64,000 nucleotides of DNA from Parambassis ranga (lineage: Eukaryota > Chordata > Actinopteri > Ambassidae): positions 9,525,196 through 9,589,195 of the forward strand of contig NC_041023.1 of NCBI RefSeq assembly GCF_900634625.1, read 5' to 3'. Within the stretch, counting starts at the first letter, position 1. Each line of letters begins with the position of its first letter. The notes beneath the pieces were generated by a model, which was not told the DNA's origin, searched no databases, and saw only the letters and a list, made by a program, of their open reading frames with translations. The translations under genes and the position numbers were made by a program. This document shows, in pieces, positions 34,271 to 47,200 of the stretch.

Positions 34271-37200
34271 TTTTCTTTCTTACATCATCAACTTCTGCAA
34301 CAAGCAGGGAGTAGAGACCTCTACAGGTGCTCTCATTATTTGATCTGAACCACACACACACACGCAGGAGCAGTATCTATCTTTTGTGCAGTGCCAGACA
34401 CTGATGGGTGTGCTATTGATCAGGTCTGTGCCAAGTGAAGAAACTGGTTGCAGCACGAGACCCAGGCAGTCGAGTTCAGATCATTAGAGGAGCTCTCAGT
34501 GGCTGAGGTCACACAGGTGCTGAGACCTGTCGTCTCATTTCCTGCCACAAAGCGAGACAGCCAATCAATAAAAGAGACAGAGCAACTTCTGGAGAAAGCC
34601 ACAGCAGCGAGAACACACAGACACACAAACACACACGCTGGACTGCCTGTGTGTGTTTGTATTTACAGTAACACTTGGAAATGTTCCCTGCTTTCTCCTG
34701 ATGACAGACGCTCTGAGACAGCTGCATGCACATGTACTCGCATAGGTACACAGACACACACACTCTGACAGGTGCTGCATTGTTATGGCATGTCCAACTC
34801 TGGCAGCTTGTTTTCCTCAGACCTCTCACCCTGTGTGATGACTCAGAGACGGGGAGATGAAAGGAGAGGCAGGGACAGGGGGGAGGAGGGGGAAGGAGAG
34901 TTGGGGGGGGGGCACTGACAGGAGGGAATGGAGGGATAGCTCAAGCATAAGAAGGTTAAGTAAATCATATCATTAATGCTATGTTAAGAGATTGGTCTGA
35001 CCTCTGCTTGGCTGTCTGCATATGCAAATGTGTGTGTATATGTCTGGCCTTTGTCCCACTAAAGCAGGTGGCAGCAATGACGTCCGTCTTCTTCCCAGCA
35101 GCACACACACACACACTTTCTCTCTCCGGTGTCAGTCCCACTAGATTCTATCGTGCTTGAAATTCACTCATCATATCGGGTGGCCTCACTGTGCCACTCG
35201 CTGACACAAATGCGCACACGCATGCAAAGACACCCACACACGCACGCACACAGGAACGCAGGAACCCAGCGCGGTGGACTGACTTGATTATACAAGCGGA
35301 GCAGCTCAACCTGACAGAGGAACAGGCACCAAAAAGGAAACACGAAAAGAATATAAAAGGCTTATTTGCCTGCGTTGTATAAGCATGTTTCATCTTCCCA
35401 CTCTCGCCTACCCTCACCCACACAGGTTAGATCCAATAGCTAGTGCCAGGCCTCTCTATCTTGCAACAAAAACATCTCCATGTGAAGGAATATTGCAGTC
35501 GAGTTCTTTTTCATAATCTCTTCCCTCTACACCCACACATGCACATAGTGAGGGGGTGAGAGGGAGATGGGGGTAAAAAGGAGAGCTGGTAAAAGAAAAT
35601 GAAAAGAGATGAGGGGGGTGGAGAGGAAGAGAAGTGCTCATGAGAGCCAGGAGGTAGTTGTTATAGTAACTGTGTCTCTATACCTGTCAATCAGAGCTAT
35701 TTCAGGCATCTCGCTTCTATGGTTAAAAAAAAAGGAAAAAAAGCACATATCAGGGCCAGAGAGCTGTTTCGTTCAGGCAAATTTATCAGGCAATGCACAC
35801 GCACTGATACTGGCAACTTGTAAGCTGACAAATTAACACCATAAATGAGATTTCAGCATTATGTCATTCTATTTAAAGCTTCCCACATCTCCACTTCACT
35901 GTGCACTTTATAAAGGGGGGAAAGTTGAATGACAGCCAGGCATTCTGTACACTTTGGTGCAGTAAAGAAGATTCTTTTCCCCTTATTACATTATTACATC
36001 ACAACCCTAGCTAGCCAGTGCTTTAAGCTGTAACAATTATTCAGATATTTCATTGCTATTAATCACTTTTAAGCTGTTTAACACAGGTTGTGTTTGCTGT
36101 CTCACTATATTACATTGAAAATGTGTTGTTGTATTACTGCTTTAATGCCTAATTTAACATCTGGCCAATGGACAACAGTTGAAATGGAGCCATTTGGCCA
36201 GCACTGGCACATTTACAGTGATGCTGAGTAATGTGCATCATCCTTGAAAAAAATAAATAAATAAATCTAGATATTAAACTGCAAACCACGCTACTTGAAC
36301 TGTGTCACAGAATCCTCGAAGTGATTATTCATTTGCACCACATAGCATTCAGGTGCATGTTGACTCAGTATGTGGGTACATATATATAAAACATGTTTTA
36401 ATCCTATTTTCTATTAATTGAGCTACAAATTTAAACATACACTGTGGAATGAAGAGTATCCCCCGAGGCGGAAGGGTCCCTTATTGGGTATTTCTGTCGA
36501 ACAGATCCTTAATCGAGTACTTCTATGTAATTAGCCAAAGAAAACCCTTGATTCAGCCTTATTATGGACAAACACATGGTGAGGAGGAGAGAAAAGCGAT
36601 GAGAGAAAAGAGTGGGGGTGTAAGAACAGTGTGAGCACCAATATGGCTGAGTGCTGAGTTTGGGAGCCATTAGGCAGAAGGTAATTAATACCTGTCACTG
36701 CAGTGCTCTGTTTGCTGCCTTTATTCTGTTTCAGACCAATTAAAATATGACACTCCTCCGGTGGAGAACGTCTTGTTAAAATTAAGCGCCTGAGACACAA
36801 AGACACCTTTGATAAACACATCCAGAGCTACAATTGGCTTTGGCACCAGCAACACCATTCTGTGTAGATAGATAGAGAGGGAAGGAGCAGAGAAACATGG
36901 CAGTGTGTGTGTGTGTGTGTTGTGTCACTTCCAGCAGCAGGTGATGTAGGCTGTTAGATCTGATTAAAAGTGTGCATCCCTGTGAGTTTCACTCTCAAAC
37001 ACACACACACACACACTGATGGCTGAATAATGTAATGTTATGAGACATTCATGAGCCAAGAGATACTGACCGGTGTAGGTAATCCACTGCCAATGATTTG
37101 CAGCTTGGATGGCAAGGACAGATGAACGGTAAGCAAAAACAGATGAGCCAGGGGAGAGGGAAAAAATGGAGGAGAGCAGCTGAGGATATAAAAAGACAGG

Positions 37201-37529
37201 TGGCATACACAAAAAAGAGCTTAGCAGAGAAGGAAAACAAGATGAAGAGAGTGTGACAGGAAGGAAAACAAAGCATGGAATGAACACTGAGGGAAAATTA
37301 AGTGAAATATGGTGGGATTTTTAAAGAGTTGGTGGTGATAGGAACTCGAAAAAAAAGGCAGATTAGATGGAGAGAGGAGAGGGGAAAATGGAGAGAGGTG
37401 GAGTGATGGATGCAGGCAGGGGACCAGCAGCTCTCTGCCAACATCTCCATGCATCCTTCCAGACATCACACTGCGCTGCCATCTGCCTCCCTGCCACACA
37501 CACACGCGCACACACACACACAGGGAGGA

Positions 37530-37760
37530 GATATGCGAAATCATTAGCATCTCCTGACACTGAATAAATATCTGGGGATGAAATCTGTCTGTGGAGAAAT
37601 CACCTGCGGGGAAATATGATTGGATGAGATCACGACCTCAATGGAACGTAATTTGCATGGCATCTAAATGGGATCTGCCCCCAGTGCTCGGGGGTCAAAA
37701 GGCATTCGATTAGTTGGATAGGACAACTCACTCACTGATTGGCTAAAAAACAGCAACAAT
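37530..37760. promoter_or_regulatory. Candidate conserved element with a POU octamer
   Basis: This repeat-free patch contains a perfect octamer ATTTGCAT (37651-37658), CATTAGCAT and AATAAATAT motifs, and an inverted CCAAT (GATTGG, twice: about 37619 and 37738). It sits just beyond the proposed pdcd6ip 3' end. It might serve arpp21 or pdcd6ip. No function can be assigned. Confidence 0.35.
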
Positions 37761-37884
37761 GGCAGGTAAAGTGCCACTTCCTCCCCTGTGAGCTGCACCA
37801 CTGCCCTCTTCTGGCTGAAATACAAACCCACAGTTTAATATATGTATAAAAAATAAACACAGACCAACCCAACATTTACAGGCA

Positions 37885-38788
37885 GACACACTCTGGCTGA
37901 CAGTTTTTAATCACATTAGAGCTGATGAATAAAAATAAACACAAAGAGCATGAGAGTGCAGAACAGAGTGCCTCGGTTAACCACATACAGATTCTAATTT
38001 ATACATATTTATATAATAGAACCATATCTCCCACTTGTACAGCCTCTGATTGTAACACAGAAATAAACCCACATTATATGGGTGAAAGAGAGACAATGAG
38101 AAAGAAACAAAAAAGAGTGCCAAACTCCCAACAGTCGTCCACATTAGAAAACCTACCGGCCATTTGTTTTTATAGGTTTATACATCAGTGAGGCATCAGT
38201 ATTCATTACAAAAATAGGAATATACTTGATAGATAGTGAAGCGGTGGGGGTTGTGTTGTGTTGACTGGGTGGGGGGGGTTGAGGATGTGGCCGTGCCCCT
38301 TCATTAGTAGTGAGTAATGATTACCTATCCACCCACCCAACACACACAAGCACACCCCCAGAAATCAGGAAACGAAGAGCCATTCTGGGATTCCATGAGT
38401 GTTGTACAGCAGTCCGGCTCAGAGAGACAGTAATCAATAAGAAACAGGTTAGAGTTTAAATTAAACAATCAACAAAACCATTAGAAAAATCAGTACATAA
38501 AAAAGTTGCCAAAGGAAAGGGTTAGTAAACTGATGAAAGGAAAAGTGCTGTCAAAACACATGAGAGAGAGTGAGCGATGAAAAAGAAATGAACAGAACAA
38601 AGTTTTAAAGGTTTTCTGAAAGAAAGTGCAAAGCAGCTCAGAGGTCCCCCTTCATACAGCTGCTGTTAGTGAGAGATAAGTATAAGATGAGAGGGGGGTG
38701 TGGGCTGAGATCAACTGTTATTGCTGGGGATGTATTTTTTTATTTGGTGTTAAGATGTGAGGAGGGAATCAGGGGCTGTGGAGGAGAG
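37885..38788 (-). terminator. pdcd6ip: pdcd6ip 3' UTR
   Basis: This is non-coding DNA below the pdcd6ip stop. An AATAAA on the minus strand at 38739-38744 is only about 45 nt past the stop. A later ATTAAA at 37906-37911 would give a 0.9 kb UTR. The true end is not determined. Confidence 0.45.
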
Positions 38789-41194
38789 TTATTGCTGAGG
38801 GTAAAAGGGCTGTTGCTGGGGCGGTTGCTGGGGGTAACCAGGGTATGGCTGTCCTGCTGGGGGGGCTCCAGGGTATGCGCCCTGCCCCGGAGCTGCCTGG
38901 TAGGGCATGTAGGGCATGTTAGGCATGTTGGGCATGTTGTACTGGCCATAAGAAGCGTAGGGGTTGTAGCCCATGGGCATCTGGTAGTACCTGCATGGAC
39001 ACAACAAAAGACAGTGTGAGAGTGTCATATGTGTGTAGATGTCCTTAATACTGTGCTGTTACAGAGTCAAAAACAAAGACTTCTACCCAGAGGTTTTCTG
39101 CATGTCTTAACTTTTAACCTATCTATCTAATCTATTATGTAGGTCAAGCTGTGTTCAGAAATGTGCATGCTGGGATACAAAACTGACCCTTGGTAGCCTT
39201 GGTAGGAGGGGTAAGGTGGACCCTGTGCCTGGGATGGTGGTGCCACAGGTGGTGGGTTGTTGGTGGGAGTGCCAGCAGGTAGTGTGGGAGTGGCGGAGGC
39301 CGCCTGGGGATTGAAGCTGGGTGGAGGTGGCCTGGCTGGAGGCATGGGCTTTGGCTGAGGCTGCTGGACTTGTTGAGGCTGCTGGGCCTAGAACGCAGAG
39401 ACCAAACAGGAAGATCAGCACAGTTCGTATGAAGTTCAGCTGTGCTCAGTTTAGATTTGTGGCTGCTTACAAACACGGTCCTGGGTGCAGGAGTTGGGCC
39501 TGGGGCAGGGGCAGGGGCGGGCGCAGCAGGGTTGCTCTGATAGGCAGGAACATTGAAGGATGGAGCGCTGGGCTCCCGAGCGATGCTCTGCTGCAGCTCC
39601 CTGAAACCAGAATTCACATCGACATCAGATCAGATAGTGCTGCATGGTTCCACCACTTTCATCTGCTCACAACCCCACAGCCTCTCATACATAGTAACGC
39701 TGCTCAGGTGACCTCTGCCTGCACAAAACCACTGACTGTAACATAATATGAAATTCAGAAACTTTTAAAACCAATAAAACCTGCTCAGTACATACTTGAG
39801 GAGTTCATCCCGCTCCGTTTTACGAGCAAAAACGATGTCACTGCATTTGTTCTGGAACTTTAGCAGGATTTCTGTCAAGTCGTTGTAGAACTAAGGGGGG
39901 AAAAAGGGGACAAAAATAAATCACCTGCTTTGACATAAAAAAAGTTTCTGACTGCATATGCATTACAGCAGTACAGCTGATCCATGTGTGCTGCTGTTGT
40001 GCTGAGGGAGTACCTTGGTGCCTTCACGCAGGTTGCTGCTGATCTCAACGTAACTGTCGTGGGCTGAAGCCAGCTTCTTCAGGACTTCTTCCCTCTGGTT
40101 GGCCTCCGTGTTGGACTGCTTCAGACTGCTGAACTCCTGGTGGGATGTCTGCAAGACGATCACAGGTTGAGACCAGACCAGAAGTGCATAACCTCTGACA
40201 GTATTTCTCTCCAAACAATGGCATTTGGGCTTTACTTTGGACATTATTTGTCTGAACCACAATTTACTTTTTGTTTGCCCTGTTGGAGATCAAGGGGAAT
40301 GTTAAGGTCTGTCAGCTGGTTCAGGCTTCTTATTCAATATTGAGTGTTTGCGTACCTGTACTTGTCCCAGCAGTTCTTCCTGTGTGCGCAGGCTGGCCTG
40401 TACCCTTTGGTTATAGGCACTATACAGCTGGTCGAGGTTTGAGAGAGACAGCTGCTCTTCATTGACGAGTCCATCCTGGGCGAGCGCTGTCAGGAAGGTG
40501 GTGGACATATCGAAGGTCACAGACTTGATTTCTCCCTCCAGGGTCTCCCTCTCCTTCTTCACCTCATCCAACTTGGCAAGCTGGGAGCGCAGCACGTTCA
40601 CTACCTGAAGGGGGCAGACATCCATTTTTCTCCTTTCAGGACACTTCAGCCAACATTAATCCCTGACGTCCTATCATCATCATCATAATGAACACAGCAC
40701 ATCTCAACACTTCTTCACTTCAGCATTAGTACAGTGTAGCTGAAGAGGCATGCACTTCTTCCTTGCTCTTTCCACAGTTCTGCTTGCTTGGTTATTTATG
40801 TTCCCCAGTGAAACAAAGTGCAGAGTCAGCAAGCAAAATGAAAAATGGAGCTACTGTGAGGAGGAGGGAAGGGGCCATAAAGTACACAATGTCCACTGGG
40901 TGTTTGTGTCATACAAAAAAATGCATTGGGAAAAGGTGACACAATCCAATGTAAAAAAAACAGACCATAAAAGTCTTACATTAACTGGCTATACAACCAA
41001 AGATACAAAGACATCAGACAGACCTCGCTGCCCTGCAGGGTCCGGGTCGGGTTAGCAGAGGGAATGGCAGCATTAAGCTCGTTTTCGGGTTTACACAGCA
41101 GGGCGATCATGTCACAGTGGGTGTTGTAGCGGTCCTTCACCACCTGGTCAGCCTGCACTGCCTTGTCCAAGATGTTGCGGAAGTTAGCACCCTC

Positions 41195-41242
<48 letters not shown>

Positions 41243-44200
41243 GAAGGTTGGAGAGAAAGAGAGATGAGAGAAGGTAAAAAAGGGAGAGATGAGGAGTGGT
41301 TTTCGGGTTGTACCTGCACGGAGGGGTTTGTACAGGTCTCCAGAGGGGGTTCTGTTCCAGCGCTGGCTGAACTTGGTTCTCAGGTCATTGTCTGTTGTCT
41401 CTTCATCATCCAGCATCTTCAAAGACTGATGGACAAAAACACACACACTAGCAATTATAAACACTACAACACACTGACACATCAGGTGATACACCTTTAG
41501 GACCAGCAAGAGTGAGAATTAAAAAAAAATAAATAACAGTAAGTCTTTGCCCAACAGAATTACACTTCCCAGTTTTGGCTATTTTTGTCTTTAAACAACA
41601 CAACTGACTACTTTTTTTTAGAAAATTAGGGCAATTTGGTTTGGACTTTTTATCTCTGCCAACAAACTTGGAAGCAGATTGTGTTTTATGTTTTATGTTT
41701 TCTCTCCCGTCTGTTTATTTGTTTGTCATCAAGATGCTTAAAAATGTGCTGGCTGAGGCGGGTGGACAGACCGTCCTTGGCCCAAAGATCAGTGGATTAG
41801 ATTTCTCTGATGATCCTGATCTGGGATTTCCGCCATCAGGGACGATTAAGAGTTTTTAGTATTAATTTGTGGTGGAAACTCCAACATTCATGGTGTCCAA
41901 ATCATGTGACTAATCAGCATTGGATTCATATGTTGCTTCAACACACAAGCTGTTTACGGCCGGTAGGTCTGAAAGTGGCACTTAACTTTTAAAAAATAAG
42001 AGTTATAGATCACTGACCTCATCCAGGATCTCTCTGTTGCGGGTCAATAGCTCAGGCAGGTCTTTGATAAGCTGCTCGATGCTCTGCAGTCCTCCCTGCT
42101 GCACAATGGATCTGGCCTTCTCAGCAATAGATTGTGGGATAGAGTCTCCAGACAGATCCTCCAGAGCAGCTGGCAGGTTCAGGGATGCCAACACCCTGAC
42201 AGAGTGACACATCATCGGTCAATTGTTAAGGCCCTTGAACAAACTTACTTTGACAAAGTTTGTTTTGAATTTTGGCCTGAAAAATATTTTCATTCTACAG
42301 CTTCTAGAAAAAATGAATGTAACACTGAACTGCAAGGCACTTACTGTATTAGCACCATGTGATGGTACTAAGTGTTACTTGGAACATGAGTAATTGTATC
42401 GACATTTTAATGGGACCTGGTGCACTACTTTGTAATGCATTCTTAATCTATTCAGAGAAGCACTTATTGACTGATGTTCAAAGGAAGACACTGCCCAAAG
42501 ACATGCACAAGCACATGGCGAGCTAGTTATACAGAGACACTACGGCATACCCATTGCAGAGATTGGTTGCCTCTCTCATGGTTCCCACCAGTCTGTTAAT
42601 GGTCTCGGCCTTCCTCTGGGTGTAAATGCTCATGGCCTGCTGCACCGCCATGGGAACCATCTTCTCAAACAAGTCTGAAAAGAGTGACACAAATAAAAAA
42701 CTAAGAGAAAAAACTGCAGCTTTTGGCACATAAAATATCATCTACCACACACTCTTAAAACAGGTCAAGAGGAAGATGCATTAAATATTTCAACATTTTT
42801 TATACAATTTCAAGATAGTTGGGCCTGATCACTCATCTGTGGAAACAGTATCAGTCAATAACAAGCAAACTTAGTTGGAACATGTCTGTGTATCGCACCT
42901 GTGAATTTCTGACTGAGTGGAGGTGTGATGACAGTGGCTTTTACTAGTGCTGCTTTTCCGATATGCTCCAGATCCTTGACATTGGGGACCGGATCATGGT
43001 AGATAAAATCATTGTCTTTTTTAGCCGCAGTCAGGGATCTATTGATCTTGTCAGTCAGGTCCTTAACGCTCACGTACTCGTCATAACGAGATGCCACCGT
43101 CTTCACCAGCTCTGCTGCATGCTGGAGTGATTGACAGGAGGAAAACACATCAATTCATGAATAATGTTTACTGGTTTATATGTTGAGGTTTAAGGTGAGA
43201 TGATGCACTGGGGAAGGAAAATGACAACCCATCATCTCAGGTAGTAATCAGATATGGGCTCCAAGTGTATCTATACCTGCAGACGAGCAATCTCCTCTCC
43301 AAAGCGCTTCTTCTGCTTGGCCAGGACGCTCTGGTGCAGCTCTGCGTTAGCTTGCATGATGCAGTGCTTGGCAGCCAGCACCGGTAGCACTTCCTGAAAA
43401 TAAAAATACTGACCAGGGAGAGGCAACCACAGAGCAACACGCAGGCACGCAAACATATATGTACACACACGCGCACATGACGACAAGGCAAACCACAAAT
43501 GGCAGACGTACAACAGCGAGGTCAAATCACAAGTGACATCACAAAAGCCAATCACCAACAAGCATGAGCAGTGGGGAGTGCGCGAACACACACACACACA
43601 CACACAGACAACAAGTGCCAACACCACCACGAGGGATGCAGAAAGAAAGGAAACAACGAGAGAGAAAAACAGAACAGGCCATGAGTGTTCAACCTTTCAG
43701 CAAAAGCTGCTACACCTTCATCAAACCTCCCACAGCCATAAATCCATGTGTATGTGTGTGTGTGACAGTTTATGCGTATGTTTGATTTCAGGGATTGAGG
43801 CACAACCAACAGGGATACTACTTTACAGATATGAACATTCTTGATCTTTTGTTTACAGAGAAACAATAACATTGTTATCCTATAAAAGCATCCGTGGCTG
43901 TCAGTGTGAATCAGAGTTTTACTTTGACAGGTTAATTACATCTGTGTCATCCAAAACATACAAGTTTAAGCTTTGGACAAAAAAAAAAAATCATTTATCA
44001 AAGGTTAAATATCTGTTGATTGACTGTTTAGCTCAAATATATATGGAGGAATACTATATAATAATTAGGTTGTAGGTTAAAAGGTGACAGATATATGAAA
44101 TTACAGCTTTACCTATTATGAGACATGTCCAAATATATCAATATCATTTTATGTGATTTATCCTCGGTGGCATGAACCTGTGGTAGTGTGTGTTTCTGTG

Positions 44201-47200
44201 TGTTAGACAGACAGTGAGCACTTCAGATGCCCTCAGACACCCATGATTAGATAGTGAGAAACCAATCAGAAAGAAACAACAACAACAAGTCAAATTGTGG
44301 TTTAGTAGTATCCAACCAATCACAGTGAAAACAGGATGGAAATGGGCCGATGAGAACAGAGAGGTTGCAAAACAGACAGTCCCACAACCTGAGTCTGTTT
44401 TCCCACATAAACACACAAAAGAATTTACACGCAACACACACACACACACCAAACCATACAGAATCCCCACTCTGTATGTCTGCACCACACTGAACACATG
44501 GCTGACTGTCAATGCATTGTCCTGTGGTTAGTGTCTGTTTGTATTTGTGTGCATGTGTGTGTTCTTCACATACCTTGGGTAGGTTGTCTTTGTACTGGCA
44601 CTGCTTGAAGGCATCGCCGTAGAAATCTGCTGCCTGATTGGCCAGCTTTGCAATGACAGCGTCTTTCATTTTATCTAATGGGCAGAAAAAGTCATCCAAC
44701 CCATTAGAACACACATTACACGCAGATTTGTGATTATTGTGTATGTTCAATCACATTTAATGTTGTGTAACAGATGAGATTATGAGTGCTTGTCAGAGCT
44801 GACCGCTGCTATTGCTTTAGTTGATTTAAAAACTGCCCTTGATGAAAACATCCTACAGTGTTAAAACTATTTCACAACAAAAAAACTCTTCTCAGCAGAT
44901 TATATTTGTTTAATGGGAGCATATTTTTATGATGTCATCTTCTCTGTAGACAGAACTGGGACACAAACTGTGCACAACCGGGATCAAAACTGCTCCTATC
45001 ATTGCTACAAATTAATCTTAACACACAGGATTTGCATGAGTGCGTAATTAAATGTGCTATGTATTCAGACAAGACCCCAAAATAATGCAAACTCCCAAAA
45101 CAGATGAGCAAGCATAAATTAAGCAGTAACACATGCATGACGCAACTTTGAAACTATTTTGTGTGACCTCAATTAAGACTGGATTCTTACATATCTGCAT
45201 GACATAAATGGTGATAAATGATCATTAAACTGCACTGAAAGGCTTAGTTGTCTCTACAGCAGCTGTTAGTACATGTACAGCCTGAATGTACAGGACTGCG
45301 GCAGTGTTTGTTACCTGAAGTGGCTTTGAGGAAGAAGACCTCCTGGGCCTGGGCCAGCATAATGAGGCTCAGAGTGCCTACAGTCTCAGGGGAGATGTCC
45401 ATGGTGGGCTCTCTGTTCAGAGCAGACAGCACTGTGTCCTTGATGTGACCAAATGCTCCACTGGCCAGCTGCATGAAGAAAGATCATCAGACTCTACAGC
45501 AGAGGCCAAAAACAGTAACTACCACTGCTCCCACACAGATCACCTGTGGCTGTACCATCATCATCAGACGCAGACAGTTAAGAACAATTTTCAACTTCTT
45601 TCAATCATTCCAACAATATAGTTTACTGGCAACTGACATGAAAAGAATCCCTCTTGTTTTGTTAACTTGTCATTCGTTTTATTCGCGTCATGCCGCAGAA
45701 GTGAGGCAGGAGGACGACTGGTTTGTATCTGCCGACAGATTTTGAGGAACTACAGATCGAAAGTAAGGAGGGATCAAAATTTTTTCACAAATTGTTCAGA
45801 AAGTCAATTCCAGAAGTGATTTGAACTTCAGCAGAGGCATGAAACTTTAAGTGAAACTGAAAATCTAACCAAGACCAGGAACACATTTCTAAACGTCTGG
45901 TGTAAGAAGAAAAGACTAAATAACCCACCTGATAGTATTTGGCAGCAGCCTTGAGTCCCTCGTCATTGTCGAGATTCTGTTCAGAAGCGATCTGACTGGC
46001 CAGAGCCCCGACATTAAACAAAACACACGTCTTTTCATAGCCCAAACTGGCTAAAGCTGGAAGAAAAAGAGCAGGAAGTCTTGAGAGTCAAATAATAAAT
46101 AAATAATGACTGCAAAGTGAACAGAGTGGCATCTATCTTTCACCCTGTGGATACTGACACAGTTGTTTGTGTGGGGCTGGGATTTTCTCCAACTAACATT
46201 TCTAATTCTTCATTCCACATTTTTCTCACCCAGAGTTCACTGAGGAGGATTTCACAGCCGTGAACTCCCACAGGTCAACACAGAGGGGAGTTGTATTAAC
46301 AAGATAAGTTATGAAGAGTCTGGCCTTTGTGTATTATATGTCACATGGCTTTAATGAACTGTAAAGTGTCTTTGGTACACACCAGTCCCTGTCCCTGCAT
46401 TTCACATGTCGGTGTCGACCAAATCTTTCATCAAAATCTATACACCACCTTGTTGGGCCAGTTTCTGAATGCAAACTGAAGCAGTGCTTCAGTTTGCATT
46501 CTAAAGCCAGGACTGAATCAAAGATGTATACTTGAAAGGCAAAGTTTTAACTAGTCTTTATGTCTGCAAGACTCCAATTTTCACAAATAAATCATATATA
46601 CATATATGAGTTGCCCTTACCAAGCTTGACTGAGCCTCCGAACAGTGATCCTTTATCAAAGGCATCTTTCCATGTGAACGTTAAGCAAAGCTGCAGAAAC
46701 AGAGAGACACTCTGTTTAAGTTCTGATGAGGAACTGAGGTTAACCAATAGATAGATATGGTTTAATGGATTACCTGGTTTTCAGAGAAGGGAAACTTGGG
46801 CTCGACAGCACAAAGCTGGTCATAGTATCTGTGAAGAGAAAGAAATGTCATGATTACATATGTTTGTGTCTCTGTTAGGACAGAACCATTTCCATGCTGA
46901 CAACATGTAAAAAGTACTGCAAGTTATTATTTACAAATTAATATAAGATGCCAAGACCGCAGAGCTGTGATTTGAAGAAGCTCTGCCATTCCAGAGACAC
47001 TTGACAATGACTCATGAAAAAACAGCAGGCCAGGGTTACACACTGCAGTGAACGCACATACAATAAGTCAATAAGACAGCTCCTGGTCTCTTCATTCGAT
47101 CTGTATCTGTGTTCTGAACAGTCTAGTTCTGAGTATGACATCATATGGAGAGGCCAGTTTGGGAATCCCCAATTACCACTTTATCAACACAGCTATTCTG

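Larger units (their letters stand above)
28240..37880. other. Long gene-free interval between arpp21 and pdcd6ip
   Basis: About 9.6 kb with no recognisable coding exon. It contains many short CA/TG repeats. Three patches look like compact regulatory DNA rather than neutral sequence: 30820-30890, 34080-34270 and 37530-37760 (listed separately). A 178-codon open frame at 32928-33464 on the minus strand resembles no protein I know and includes a translated CA repeat, so it was not called. Confidence 0.6.
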
